Shown here in pieces: positions 25,008 to 33,094 of a stretch of 38,794 bases of DNA. Under the pieces are notes generated by a model. That model was given only the letters and a program-made list of their open reading frames with translations, was not told the DNA's origin and searched no databases. Location of the stretch: contig JBBIWA010000057.1 in assembly GCA_037439425.1 (NCBI GenBank), forward strand, positions 1 to 38,794, read 5' to 3'. Source of the DNA: JBBIWA01 sp037439425. GTDB lineage: Bacteria; Acidobacteriota; Blastocatellia; RBC074. How positions within the stretch are numbered: position 1 is the stretch's first letter; each line of letters opens with the position of its first letter. The position numbers and the translations under genes were made by a program.

Positions 25008-25868
25008 ATGAAAACGCGATGCCAGTTCTTTCTATTACTCAGTGGATTGGTGCTGATTTTAGTCACCGCCTTATATGCTGCCGCGCAGTATCGTCGGGCC
25101 GAGCCGGTGCTAGGCGTGCAGCTTTATAGTTTCCGTAATCAGCTCAAAGAGGATCCGAGTGGCACTTTGCAGAAAGTGAAGCAGATGGGTTTCACCTATG
25201 TTGAAGCTGCAGGCTACAACTGGGAGTCAGCAGCTGAATTCAAGGCGATGCTGGATAAAGCGGAACTTAAAGCGATTAGCTTCTTTGCCGACTACAACAA
25301 GATGCGCGATGACTTGCAGAGCGTCATCAACGATGCTAAGGCCCTCAAGGCGAAATACGTCATCGTCGGCTGGATCCCGCACCAGAAAGAGTTCACGCTT
25401 GAGGATTGCAATCGCGCCATCGCACATTTCAATCAGTGGGGCGAAAAACTCTCCCAAGCAGGATTGCGGTTCGCTTATCATATCCACGGCTATGAGTTTC
25501 AACCTCATGGAAACGGGACGTTGCTCGATAAGTTGATGGCGGAAACGAAGCCTGAACTTGTGGCTATCGAGATGGATGTCTTCTGGGTCGCACATCCCGG
25601 TCACGATCCGGTGAAGCTGTTGCAGAAGTACGGTCGTCGCGTGGAGTTGATGCACCTCAAAGATATGCAGAAAGGAGTGAAAGGCGACCTGACGGGGCGT
25701 GCGGATGTCGAAACCAATGTCGCGCTGGGGACAGGCCAGCTAGATTTCCCAGCGATTATGCGCGAAGCCAGGAAGGTTGGCGTCAAGTACCTCTTCATCG
25801 AGGATGAGTCGAGCCGCTCCATGCAACAGGTACCAGTCAGCTTGCGTTATCTCAAATCGTTGAAATAA
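25008..25868 (+). CDS. Secreted sugar phosphate isomerase/epimerase-like TIM-barrel protein
   Basis: A 286-residue member of the xylose isomerase-like/AP endonuclease 2 TIM-barrel family, with an N-terminal export signal (FFLLLSGLVLILVTALYAAAQ). Barrel motifs include VQLYSFRNQL, TYVEAAGYNW with a metal-ligand-type Glu, FAYHIHGYEF, IEMDVFWVAHPG, VELMHLKDM and YLFIEDES. It probably isomerises or binds a sugar in the periplasm; substrate unknown. The ATG at 25008 follows AAGGAA; an upstream TTG at 24915 would place the signal peptide internally and is rejected. The remnant that follows looks like the start of a glycosidase gene, consistent with a former carbohydrate operon. Confidence 0.85.
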   Translation: MKTRCQFFLLLSGLVLILVTALYAAAQYRRAEPVLGVQLYSFRNQLKEDPSGTLQKVKQMGFTYVEAAGYNWESAAEFKAMLDKAELKAISFFADYNKMRDDLQSVINDAKALKAKYVIVGWIPHQKEFTLEDCNRAIAHFNQWGEKLSQAGLRFAYHIHGYEFQPHGNGTLLDKLMAETKPELVAIEMDVFWVAHPGHDPVKLLQKYGRRVELMHLKDMQKGVKGDLTGRADVETNVALGTGQLDFPAIMREARKVGVKYLFIEDESSRSMQQVPVSLRYLKSLK

Positions 25869-25894
25869 CCGCCTGGCTTGCGAGGCGAGTAACC

Positions 25895-26075
25895 ATGAAG
25901 GGTCTTTACTTTGCTCTGCTAATATTGGCCTTCTTGGGTAGGCCGCCGGTGAAGCGACGCGGTTGGTTAAAGCTACCACTGCGCCTCACCTAAATCCTGA
26001 ACTGCTCACCCAGGGTTGGAGCGTCAGTTAGATCATCACGTCCAACGCTGCGCCATTCGATTCTTTATCATTTCT
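25895..26075 (+). pseudogene. N-terminal remnant of an exported protein, possibly a glycosidase
   Basis: ATG at 25895 begins a signal-like MKGLYFALLILAFLG, then one frameshift near 25940 leads to AAGEATRLVKATTAPHLNPE LLTQGWSVS and a TAG at 26029-26031, after which the frame continues IITSNAAPFDS. The order 'NPELL..GW....I' recalls the N-terminus of some alpha-L-rhamnosidase-like proteins, but the piece is too short to be sure. It follows the isomerase by 26 bases. Confidence 0.4.
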
Positions 26076-26101
26076 TTGTCATTTCCAGAGGAGTCGTTGA
26101 T

Positions 26102-26270
26102 GTCGTCACGGACGACGCCCTGAGATGACGAAAAACTCACGAGCGCACGCTTGCGAGCGTAGCCTGGGTACGCACGCTTCTAGCGTGCTTAGTCTGAAAG
26201 CAACGGCACGCTTAACGAAAAACGGCTCGCTTAATGAAGAAAGGCACGCAAGGATGCGTGTCTGCTCAGG
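26102..26270 (+). repeat. CCTGGG element, copy 6 (extended)
   Basis: 5' hairpin GTCGTC-acg-GACGAC (26102-26116), an extra hairpin module CTCACGAGCGCACGCTTGCG (from 26137), and the body 26163-26270 from CCTGGGTACGCACGC to GTCTGCTCAGG, with an internal duplication of the GGCTCGCTTAATGAA segment. It is followed by GATTTTCTGCAG and no strong ribosome site. The rest of the gap to 26585 shows no gene. Confidence 0.7.
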
Positions 26271-26585
26271 GATTTTCTGCAGAAATGAGTGGAGAATGGA
26301 GAAAGGACAAATCGCAGCGCCCAAAATTGGGGTGACGAGTTAACCACAAAGCTCACAAAGCAAGTAGCGCTCCTACCTCAGGACTTTCTTTTCTCTTCGT
26401 GGTGAAACAACTGTCCCAAGCCTTGGTAGTTCGATTTAGCCTCGGCGGCCCCAAGAGAGATGTTTTTCCTGTTACCAGCTCCCTTTTTCTCTGGTATTAA
26501 GCTGCGAGTGTATGTGGAGGCGCAAGTGCCTCAGCAAGGTGATCGAGTTGGATAAAAGTCTACTTTCCTATGTGGAGGGATGGTT

Positions 26586-29500
26586 ATGAAGAGACTGATC
26601 CTTTTGTTTCCGCTCATCGCAGCATTGATCCCACTGGCAGCTTACACTGCTGCGACTGAGCCTGATGAAGCAGCGATTTTGAAAAACTTGAGATGGCGTT
26701 CGATCGGGCCAGCTAATATGGGCGGACGAGTGACCGACATCGTTGGGATTCCTGGCGATCCGTACACCTTCTATGTCGCCGCCGCCGATGGAGGCATCTT
26801 CAAAACAACCAACGGCGGAACTACTTTCAGACCCATCTTTGATGATCAACCGGTGCTCTCCATCGGCGCTATCGCCATCGCGCCTTCAGATCACAACGTA
26901 ATCTGGGTGGGCACGGGTGAAGGTGATCCGCGCAACTCGGCTTCGTTCGGCAATGGCGTTTATCGCTCGACCGATGGCGGTGAGACGTGGAGACATCTGG
27001 GGCTGGATGATACGGAGCGCATCAAACGCATTCGCGTACATCCGAATGATCCTGACACAGCCTGGGTTGCCGCGCTCGGTCACGCCTGGGGGCCGAACCA
27101 GGAGCGCGGCGTCTTCAAAACCACAGACGGTGGCAAGACTTGGCGGAAAGTGCTCTACATTGACCAAGACACAGGTTGCTCGGACATTGATATTGATCCG
27201 CAAAACCCGCGTATTCTTTATGCTGGGATGTACACCTTCCGGCGCAAGGCCTGGCACTTCAGCAGCGGCGGCGGTCAAACGGCGCTCTATCGCTCGAAAG
27301 ATGGCGGTGAAACGTGGCAGAAACTGACTAACGGGTTGCCCAAAACCCCGATGGATCGTATCGGCGTCGCCGTTTCGCCCAGCAATCCGAACATCGTCTA
27401 TATGATCACAGAGACGAAGAGCGAAGGGAATCTCTTCCGTTCTGATGATCGCGGCGAGAGCTGGCGCATGGTGCATAACGATCCGAATATCAACTTCCGC
27501 CCCTTCTACTACAGCGATATTCGCGTCGACCCGAATAATCCGGATCGCATCTTCAGTCTGAGCGGTGGACTTTTCGTCTCAAACGATGGCGGTCGGACAT
27601 TTGCGCGCATCGCCAATAACGTGCACGGCGATCATCAGGCGCTCTGGATTGATCCGAAGAATTCTAACCGCATCTTGAGCGGCAGTGACGGCGGCTATCA
27701 GGTATCGTATGATGGCGGGCGTACCTTTGAGATCATTAACAACGTGGTGATCTCGCAGTTCTATCATATCACTTACGACTTGCAGCAGCCTTACTACGTT
27801 TACGGCGGCTTGCAGGACAACGGCAATTGGGTCGGACCGAGCCGGACGATGTTTCGCGAAGGCATCCGCAAAGACGATTGGTTTACCGTCAGCGGCGGCG
27901 ACGGCTTTTATGTGGTCCCGGATTTAAGCTCACCTAACATCATCTATTCGGATTCGCAGGGCGGCACGATCTCGGTCTTCGATCTCAAGACCGGCATCTC
28001 GCGTAGCATCCATCCCTATCCTAAAGAGGTTGGTTCCTCAGGCAATGCGATCGCCAATTACAAGTATCGCTTCAACTGGAACCCGCCAATAGTCGCTTCG
28101 CCGCACGACCCGAAGACGATCTACTTCGGTGGCAATGTCGTCTTCAAGACAACTAATCAGGGGCACTCGTGGGAAGTGATCAGTCCTGATTTGACGACCA
28201 ATGACAAGAGCAAGCAACAGTCTTCAGGCGGCGAGGTGGTCACGGACAACACAGCAGCGGAATTTCACTGCACAATTTTGACCATCGCGGAATCACCGGT
28301 GAAAGCTGGTGTAATCTGGGTCGGCACTGATGATGGCAACATCCAGGTGACAAAGGATGGGGGCAAGACATGGACGAATGTGGTAGGCAATATCAAGGGT
28401 TTGCCTGCGAATTCGTGGATCGCGATGATCGAAGCCTCGCGCTTCGATGCAGGCACAGCTTATGTGGCGGTTGATCGCCACCGCGATGACGACTTTGCGC
28501 CCTACGCCTTCAAGACCACTGACTACGGCCAGACTTGGACGGCGATCAGAGGCAATCTGCCAGCGAAAGGCTACGTGCACGTGGTGCGCGAAGACCCGAA
28601 AGTGAGAGACCTGCTTTATGCGGGCACGGAACTGGGCATCTTCGCTTCCTGGGATGGCGGCAATCGCTGGGTCTCGATTCGCAACAATCTGCCACCGGTA
28701 GCAGTCAATGATCTGGCGATTCATCCGCGCGAGAATGACCTGATCATCGGCACGCACGGGCGCGGCGTCTGGATTCTCGATAACATCACTCCGCTGCAGC
28801 AGCTAGCGCAGGCGATGGCCAGTGACGTCTACCTGTTTGACATTCGCCCGGCGATGCGCCATCAGATATGGGGCAAGGATGCTGCTTTAGGGCAGAAGAC
28901 CTTCGTTGCACAGAATCCGCCTTACGGCGCAATGATTGATTACTACCTCAAAGCGGACACCAATGAGCCTGTGACCATCACTGTCGCCGATAAAAGCGGC
29001 CAGACGATTCGCACCATTCGCAACGCTGCCAACCGGGCCGGAGTCAATCGCGTGGTGTGGGACCTGCGCTATGAAGGGCCAAGGGGAGCTCTGGGCAGCG
29101 GTCTCGGCGGAGCCGCAGCTCGAGCTGCTGCAAGCCCAGGAGGTGGCAGAGCTGGCGCAACAGGCCGTGGTCCCGGTGCGGTTGCCGCAGCAGCGACTCA
29201 GCCAGCAAGACCGGCTGGCTCTGGCGAGCAGCCCGCTGAAGGGCCCGGTGAGGGCTTCTTTGGCCGCTTCGGATTTGGTGGTGGCCCGCAGGTAGTGCCG
29301 GGCGAATACACCATCACGCTCAGGGTTGGCAGCAAGCGATTGACCAAAACGGTGCGTGTGGAGCTGGATCCGCGCGTGAAGATTTCCCCAGCCGATCTGG
29401 AAGCGCAATTGACCGCTGCGCTGGCGCTGCGCGATCTCAGCTCAACGATTAATGATATGGTGGCTCGTGTTGATGATCTGGTGCGGCAACTCAATGCGCT

Positions 29501-29915
29501 TTCAGAAAATTTGCGGCGAAACGTAGAAGCAGCCGCACCAGCGACAGTCGGTGAGGGGAATGGCTCAAGCGTCGCTGCGCGCAGAGGCGCAAATCAGGCA
29601 AGCAGCGGAGTGACTGCTGAGATTAACGCCGCGCTCGATCAACTCAAGAAGCTGCGCACCACGCTCGTACGCGAATGCAATTTCAATTATCGTTGCGGGC
29701 CGAAGCTGCGCGAAGAAGTCAACTCGTTGATGTCTTCAGTAATTGCGCCGATTGCGCCGCCAACCGAAGGGCAGAAGCTACGCTTGCGTGAGGTGAGTGA
29801 AGAAACGGCAAAGGCAGTAACCGAACTGAACAACCTCATCAACACCTCGATTCGCAAGATCAACGAGCAGCTCAGCACTCAGCCACACATTATGGCTGGC
29901 GCGCCTATCAGGTGA
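26586..29915 (+). CDS. Secreted BNR/VPS10 (sortilin)-like beta-propeller protein
   Basis: A 1109-residue exported protein of the WD40/YVTN/BNR propeller type often labelled glycosyl hydrolase or sortilin-like in Acidobacteria; true function is unknown. After a signal peptide (LILLFPLIAALIPLAAYTAA) it carries many Asp-box/BNR motifs of the form S-x-D-G-G-x-T-W (YRSTDGGETWRHL, FKTTDGGKTWRKV, YRSKDGGETWQKL, QVTKDGGKTWTNV, FKTTDYGQTWTAI). A Gly/Ala/Pro-rich linker at about 835-890 leads to a C-terminal beta plus helical region. GGAGG is 7 bases before the ATG at 26586; the ATG at 26580 is too close to it. Confidence 0.88.
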   Translation: MKRLILLFPLIAALIPLAAYTAATEPDEAAILKNLRWRSIGPANMGGRVTDIVGIPGDPYTFYVAAADGGIFKTTNGGTTFRPIFDDQPVLSIGAIAIAPSDHNVIWVGTGEGDPRNSASFGNGVYRSTDGGETWRHLGLDDTERIKRIRVHPNDPDTAWVAALGHAWGPNQERGVFKTTDGGKTWRKVLYIDQDTGCSDIDIDPQNPRILYAGMYTFRRKAWHFSSGGGQTALYRSKDGGETWQKLTNGLPKTPMDRIGVAVSPSNPNIVYMITETKSEGNLFRSDDRGESWRMVHNDPNINFRPFYYSDIRVDPNNPDRIFSLSGGLFVSNDGGRTFARIANNVHGDHQALWIDPKNSNRILSGSDGGYQVSYDGGRTFEIINNVVISQFYHITYDLQQPYYVYGGLQDNGNWVGPSRTMFREGIRKDDWFTVSGGDGFYVVPDLSSPNIIYSDSQGGTISVFDLKTGISRSIHPYPKEVGSSGNAIANYKYRFNWNPPIVASPHDPKTIYFGGNVVFKTTNQGHSWEVISPDLTTNDKSKQQSSGGEVVTDNTAAEFHCTILTIAESPVKAGVIWVGTDDGNIQVTKDGGKTWTNVVGNIKGLPANSWIAMIEASRFDAGTAYVAVDRHRDDDFAPYAFKTTDYGQTWTAIRGNLPAKGYVHVVREDPKVRDLLYAGTELGIFASWDGGNRWVSIRNNLPPVAVNDLAIHPRENDLIIGTHGRGVWILDNITPLQQLAQAMASDVYLFDIRPAMRHQIWGKDAALGQKTFVAQNPPYGAMIDYYLKADTNEPVTITVADKSGQTIRTIRNAANRAGVNRVVWDLRYEGPRGALGSGLGGAAARAAASPGGGRAGATGRGPGAVAAAATQPARPAGSGEQPAEGPGEGFFGRFGFGGGPQVVPGEYTITLRVGSKRLTKTVRVELDPRVKISPADLEAQLTAALALRDLSSTINDMVARVDDLVRQLNALSENLRRNVEAAAPATVGEGNGSSVAARRGANQASSGVTAEINAALDQLKKLRTTLVRECNFNYRCGPKLREEVNSLMSSVIAPIAPPTEGQKLRLREVSEETAKAVTELNNLINTSIRKINEQLSTQPHIMAGAPIR

Positions 29916-29946
29916 GTTGGTGATCTTGAATGAAGAACCAGACAAG

Positions 29947-29985
29947 GCGAAAGGCAGAAAGGAAGAACTCGCTTCTGCCTTTCGC
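29947..29985 (+). terminator. 13-bp perfect hairpin after the BNR protein gene
   Basis: GCGAAAGGCAGAA (29947-29959) and TTCTGCCTTTCGC (29973-29985) pair perfectly around a 13-nt loop, 32 bases after the stop codon. No U tract follows, so it is a candidate terminator or RNA end-protecting hairpin only. Confidence 0.5.
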
Positions 29986-30187
29986 AATCTGGGCTGTGAA
30001 ATATCCACAATAGCAGTCTTGTCATCACCTACATCTTCGTGCATTCGGCAGGCCAGCGCTGCGCCGAAGAGATTATCGCTGCAGCCTACACTGCCGATGA
30101 ACACAAACTGGGCTTTAAACACCAAGGCACCAAGCTCACACGAAGACACCAAGCTAAGACAAAGAGACGAAAGCTAGAGGGAAGGCC

Positions 30188-30325
30188 CATTTTACTCAGC
30201 CCTTTCAGCGCGTGCTAGGCAAAGTCGTCCGCTCTGAGAATGGCGAGCCGGTCTTTACGTTCACCGTTAATGCCGCGGGTTTCAGTCCGCGAGCCGATGA
30301 TGGCATCTTCACCAAGCCGCAATGA
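30188..30325 (+). pseudogene. C-terminal fragment of an unknown protein
   Basis: The frame reads FTQPFQRVLGKVVRSENGEP, then VFTFTVNAAGFSPRADDGIF, then TKPQ and TGA at 30323. It has a protein-like composition but no upstream start: the preceding bases are the repetitive CACGAAGACACCAAG type found between genes. I do not recognise the family. It looks like the tail of a gene lost by deletion next to the CCTGGG element. Confidence 0.45.
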
Positions 30326-30326
30326 A

Positions 30327-30452
30327 GGACGAAGAGCTCACGAGCGCACACTTGCGAGCGTGACTTGGGTATGCACGCTTCTAGCGTGCTTAGTCTGAAA
30401 GCAACGGCACGCTTAATGAAGAAAGGCACGCAAGGATGCGTGCGCTCCCAGG
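30327..30452 (+). repeat. CCTGGG element, copy 7
   Basis: Contains the CTCACGAGCGCACACTTGCG module shared with copy 6 and the body 30364-30452, from CTTGGGTATGCACGC to GCGTGCGCTCCCAGG. The middle part (TTAGTCTGAAAGCAACGGCA) is nearly the same as copies 1 and 6. GTTTTTCCGAGGAG follows and the ATG of the RHS fragment lies 22 bases after the element end. Confidence 0.78.
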
Positions 30453-30474
30453 GTTTTTCCGAGGAGATCATCCT

Positions 30475-30860
30475 ATGACCAGTTGCCAGCAGCCATCACT
30501 TAGCCAGTTGTGCCTGATGCCAGGGAGCATCTTCGGGTTCATTGTGATATTACTGGGCGGCGCTTTGAATGTGCAGGCACAGGACAACAATACGCCGCAG
30601 CGCGGCTTTCATCCGGCGGCCCCTTATGCGCTGACTGATTTAGAAACCATCAATACTGTGAATGGAACCCTGATGTTTCACCTGCCTCTGGCCGCGCCCC
30701 CAGACGGGCGTGGTCGCAGTCCGGGCACTTGAGTCGGACTGTTTTACAATAGCAAGCTGTATGATGCTCTGACAGAGTTCAGATACGACTACGCAGCAGG
30801 TGAGTGGTTCCCGGTGAGTATCCTCCCACCTGTATCCTCGCGGCAAAAGTGCGTGATTAC
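30475..30860 (+). pseudogene. N-terminal remnant of a second RHS protein
   Basis: ATG at 30475, well placed after GAGGAG, starts a signal peptide (FGFIVILLGGALNVQAQ). It is followed by GFHPAAPYALTDLETINTVNG and LMFHLPLA, a typical RHS-protein opening. A TGA at 30730 interrupts the frame, which then continues VGLFYNSKLYDALTEFRYDY before decaying. No YD repeats follow. It is a start fragment without its body, in contrast to the RHS pseudogene at 18365-23339. Confidence 0.7.
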
Positions 30861-31440
30861 GGCCGCGATTTGTGCATTGTTAAAATTGCTGACAATGAAG
30901 GGTTGAATGTGATAGAGAATCGGTTGTGTCTCAAAAGCCCTCGGAAAGAATGGTGCAATAGCGATGGCCGAAGCCGCAGCGTCTACAATCGTGGCCGCAA
31001 GCGCGCCGAAAACGATTGCAGCAGTTGAAGCGGCAAGGAGTGGAGAAAGTTGGCATCCAGCCGCGAGGCAAAGCCTCGTGGTCCGTTGCCGCAGCAACCA
31101 GGAAGAAGTGCGGCGCGCAGCGGGGGAAACCGGAAGCAGTGACGGGGACGCCCGGGGAATCGGAAGTACGGATTCAATCGCAGACAAGAGAGAAGCAACA
31201 AGACGCTGATTGCCGCCCCCGCAGAGGGTGATGGTCTGTCTGAATTTGAACAAGCTGGTGAGAGACATCTCGAGAAGGCGAAGAAAGCGAAGTGGGCAAC
31301 ACTAGAAGCGAGAAGAAGCGAGGAGAGAAGAGAAAAGTGAAAAAGGAAGCGAGGAAAAGGGGGGGAAAGGAGAAGGGGGCGCCCTCTCAGGGCAAAAGGG
31401 CAAGGATAACCCTGATCTGAATTATGCGACACGCTCTAGC
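30861..31440. other. Decayed sequence and polypurine tract
   Basis: No intact gene is supported. Plus-strand pieces such as VYNRGRKRAEND and LSEFEQAGERHLEKAKKAKW could be debris of an RHS C-terminus, but are broken by stops. Bases 31299-31379 are almost all purine on the plus strand (runs of GAGAAGAAG, GGGGGGG). A minus-strand frame of 159 codons (30789-31268) lacks a start site and is probably chance. Confidence 0.5.
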
Positions 31441-31446
31441 TAGGTT

Positions 31447-31580
31447 GAAGATGCCACGAGACTACGGTAGCCGACAACGTGAATCACCACGAGGCAAGCT
31501 CGTGGCATCAGTAGCTCAGAAGCGTGTCGGTGGTAGCTGACAACGTGAATCACCACGAGACAAGCTCGTGGCATTTGTAG
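31447..31580. repeat. Palindromic repeat copies, inverted relative to 86-232
   Basis: Two hairpins CCACGAG-gcaag-CTCGTGG (31487-31505) and CCACGAG-acaag-CTCGTGG (31553-31571), each preceded by GACAACGTGAATCA, repeat at a 66-bp spacing. They are the reverse complement of the 86-232 units. A composite block follows at 31590-31700 that is shared with 481-700 and runs to within 10 bases of the helicase start. Confidence 0.8.
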
Positions 31581-31706
31581 TCGCCGCCAGTGAAAAGATT
31601 TGGGTCAGGACAAGCTTGAAGGATCACCCAACTACCGCTTCAGGGGATTCTCAGAACTGTTTAGCCTTATCCTGGCGCGCCTAGGAGCGCGACCATAGGT
31701 CTTGAG

Positions 31707-33089
31707 ATGACACCTGGCGAAGTAGTCTTGCAATTCGACTGCGGAACGCTGCTGTTGGAGCAGGCGGTCGATTCCGCTCAAGTGCCCTCACCTTTTGAGT
31801 GGGACGAGCGAGTGAAGCGCTGGCGCGCTCCTGCGATAGCCTATCGCCAGGTGATCACAGAACTGGTGCGCCGCAAAATTCCTTATCAAGATCAAGCCCG
31901 CCGTTACTACGAATTCGATTTCCGCACGGAACTGCTAGTCGAACCTCGCCCTTACCAGCAAGAAGCTATCTACCAGTGGCAGCGAGCTGGTCACCGTGGC
32001 GTGATCATTCTGCCGACCGGCGCGGGCAAGAGTCTGGTGGCGCAGATGGCGATTGAACAGACGGGCCGTTCCACGCTGGTGGTGGTACCAACGCTTGACC
32101 TGATGAATCAGTGGTACGATCTGCTGCTTTCCTGCTTTCAAGCTGAAATCGGTTTGATCGGTGGCGGTTACTTCGAGCCGGGCGCAATCACAGTTACGAC
32201 CTATGCTTCAGCCTTTCGTTTTATGGAGCGCATGGGCAATCAATTCGGGCTGCTCGTCTTTGATGAATGTCATCATCTGCCGAGCGAGCTCTATCGCTAC
32301 GCGGCGGAGCTGGCGATAGCTCCATTTCGGCTGGGTTTGACTGCCACACCTGAGCGCGCCGATGGAGCTGACGAGCTGCTTCAGCAGTTGATCGGCCCAA
32401 TTGTTTACCGGCGCGAAGCGCAGCATCTGGCCGGCGAGTATTTGGCCGATTACAGCGTCGTGCAGCTCAAAGTGCAGCTCTCTTGCGAAGAACGATCGGT
32501 CTATGAACGAGAGCGCGCCATCTTCCGGCAGTTTTTAAGAGAGCGTGGGATTGAACTGAGCAGCTTGCAGGGCTGGCAAAAGTTCATTGCTGCCAGCGCA
32601 CGGAGCGAGGCTGGGCGTCGAGCCATGCAGGCCTATCGCGAGTCAAAGCGCATCGCGCTGGGCACGGAAGCCAAGTTGCGCGTGCTGGAGAAATTGCTGC
32701 GGCGTCATCGGCGAGATCGCGTCCTGATCTTCACGGCTGAAAACGAGATGGTCTATCGCATCTCGGAACAGTTCTTGATCCCGGCCATCACCCATCAGAC
32801 TCCGATCAAAGAGCGGCGCCAGTGGCTCGCTGCCTTCAATCGCGGAGATGTGTTAGCACTGACCACTTCCAAAGTGCTTAATGAAGGCGTCAACATTCCC
32901 GATGCTTCGGTGGCTGTGGTCTTATCAGGTTCAGGTTCATCACGCGAGCACATTCAACGGCTTGGGCGCATTCTGCGCAAACAGCCGGAGAAAGAGGCAG
33001 TGCTATACGAAGTAGTTACAGCCAAGACCACAGAAGAACAGATCAGCCAGCGACGTAGTAGCTCCTTGTCATCTGTTAACGACCACTGA
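31707..33089 (+). CDS. XPB-like superfamily 2 DNA helicase
   Basis: A 460-residue SF2 helicase of the XPB/Rad25 type. It has an N-terminal domain of about 75 residues, then RPYQQEAI (Q-region), Walker A LPTGAGKS (102-109), Walker B FDECHH (D186-E187-C188-H189), TATPER motif III, and in the second RecA domain FTAENEMVYRI, LTTSKVLNEGVNIPDA and the Arg-finger motif HIQRLGRILR. Such enzymes unwind DNA in repair. The gene ends 5 bases before a DUF790 gene; archaeal XPB works with the Bax1 nuclease of that family, so this is predicted to be the helicase of a helicase-nuclease pair. The ribosome site before the ATG is weak. Confidence 0.88.
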   Translation: MTPGEVVLQFDCGTLLLEQAVDSAQVPSPFEWDERVKRWRAPAIAYRQVITELVRRKIPYQDQARRYYEFDFRTELLVEPRPYQQEAIYQWQRAGHRGVIILPTGAGKSLVAQMAIEQTGRSTLVVVPTLDLMNQWYDLLLSCFQAEIGLIGGGYFEPGAITVTTYASAFRFMERMGNQFGLLVFDECHHLPSELYRYAAELAIAPFRLGLTATPERADGADELLQQLIGPIVYRREAQHLAGEYLADYSVVQLKVQLSCEERSVYERERAIFRQFLRERGIELSSLQGWQKFIAASARSEAGRRAMQAYRESKRIALGTEAKLRVLEKLLRRHRRDRVLIFTAENEMVYRISEQFLIPAITHQTPIKERRQWLAAFNRGDVLALTTSKVLNEGVNIPDASVAVVLSGSGSSREHIQRLGRILRKQPEKEAVLYEVVTAKTTEEQISQRRSSSLSSVNDH

Positions 33090-33094
33090 CAAAC

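Noticed and set aside
11982..26031. Reassigned genetic code (TAG as glutamine)
   Set aside because: Intact genes do not contain internal TAG, at least two genes end with TAG, and the affected genes also carry frameshifts, insertions or deletions. Pseudogene decay is simpler.
30789..31268. 159-codon minus-strand frame in the debris region
   Set aside because: No ribosome site, no family resemblance, and it runs antisense across RHS debris with biased Ala/Ser/Leu composition.
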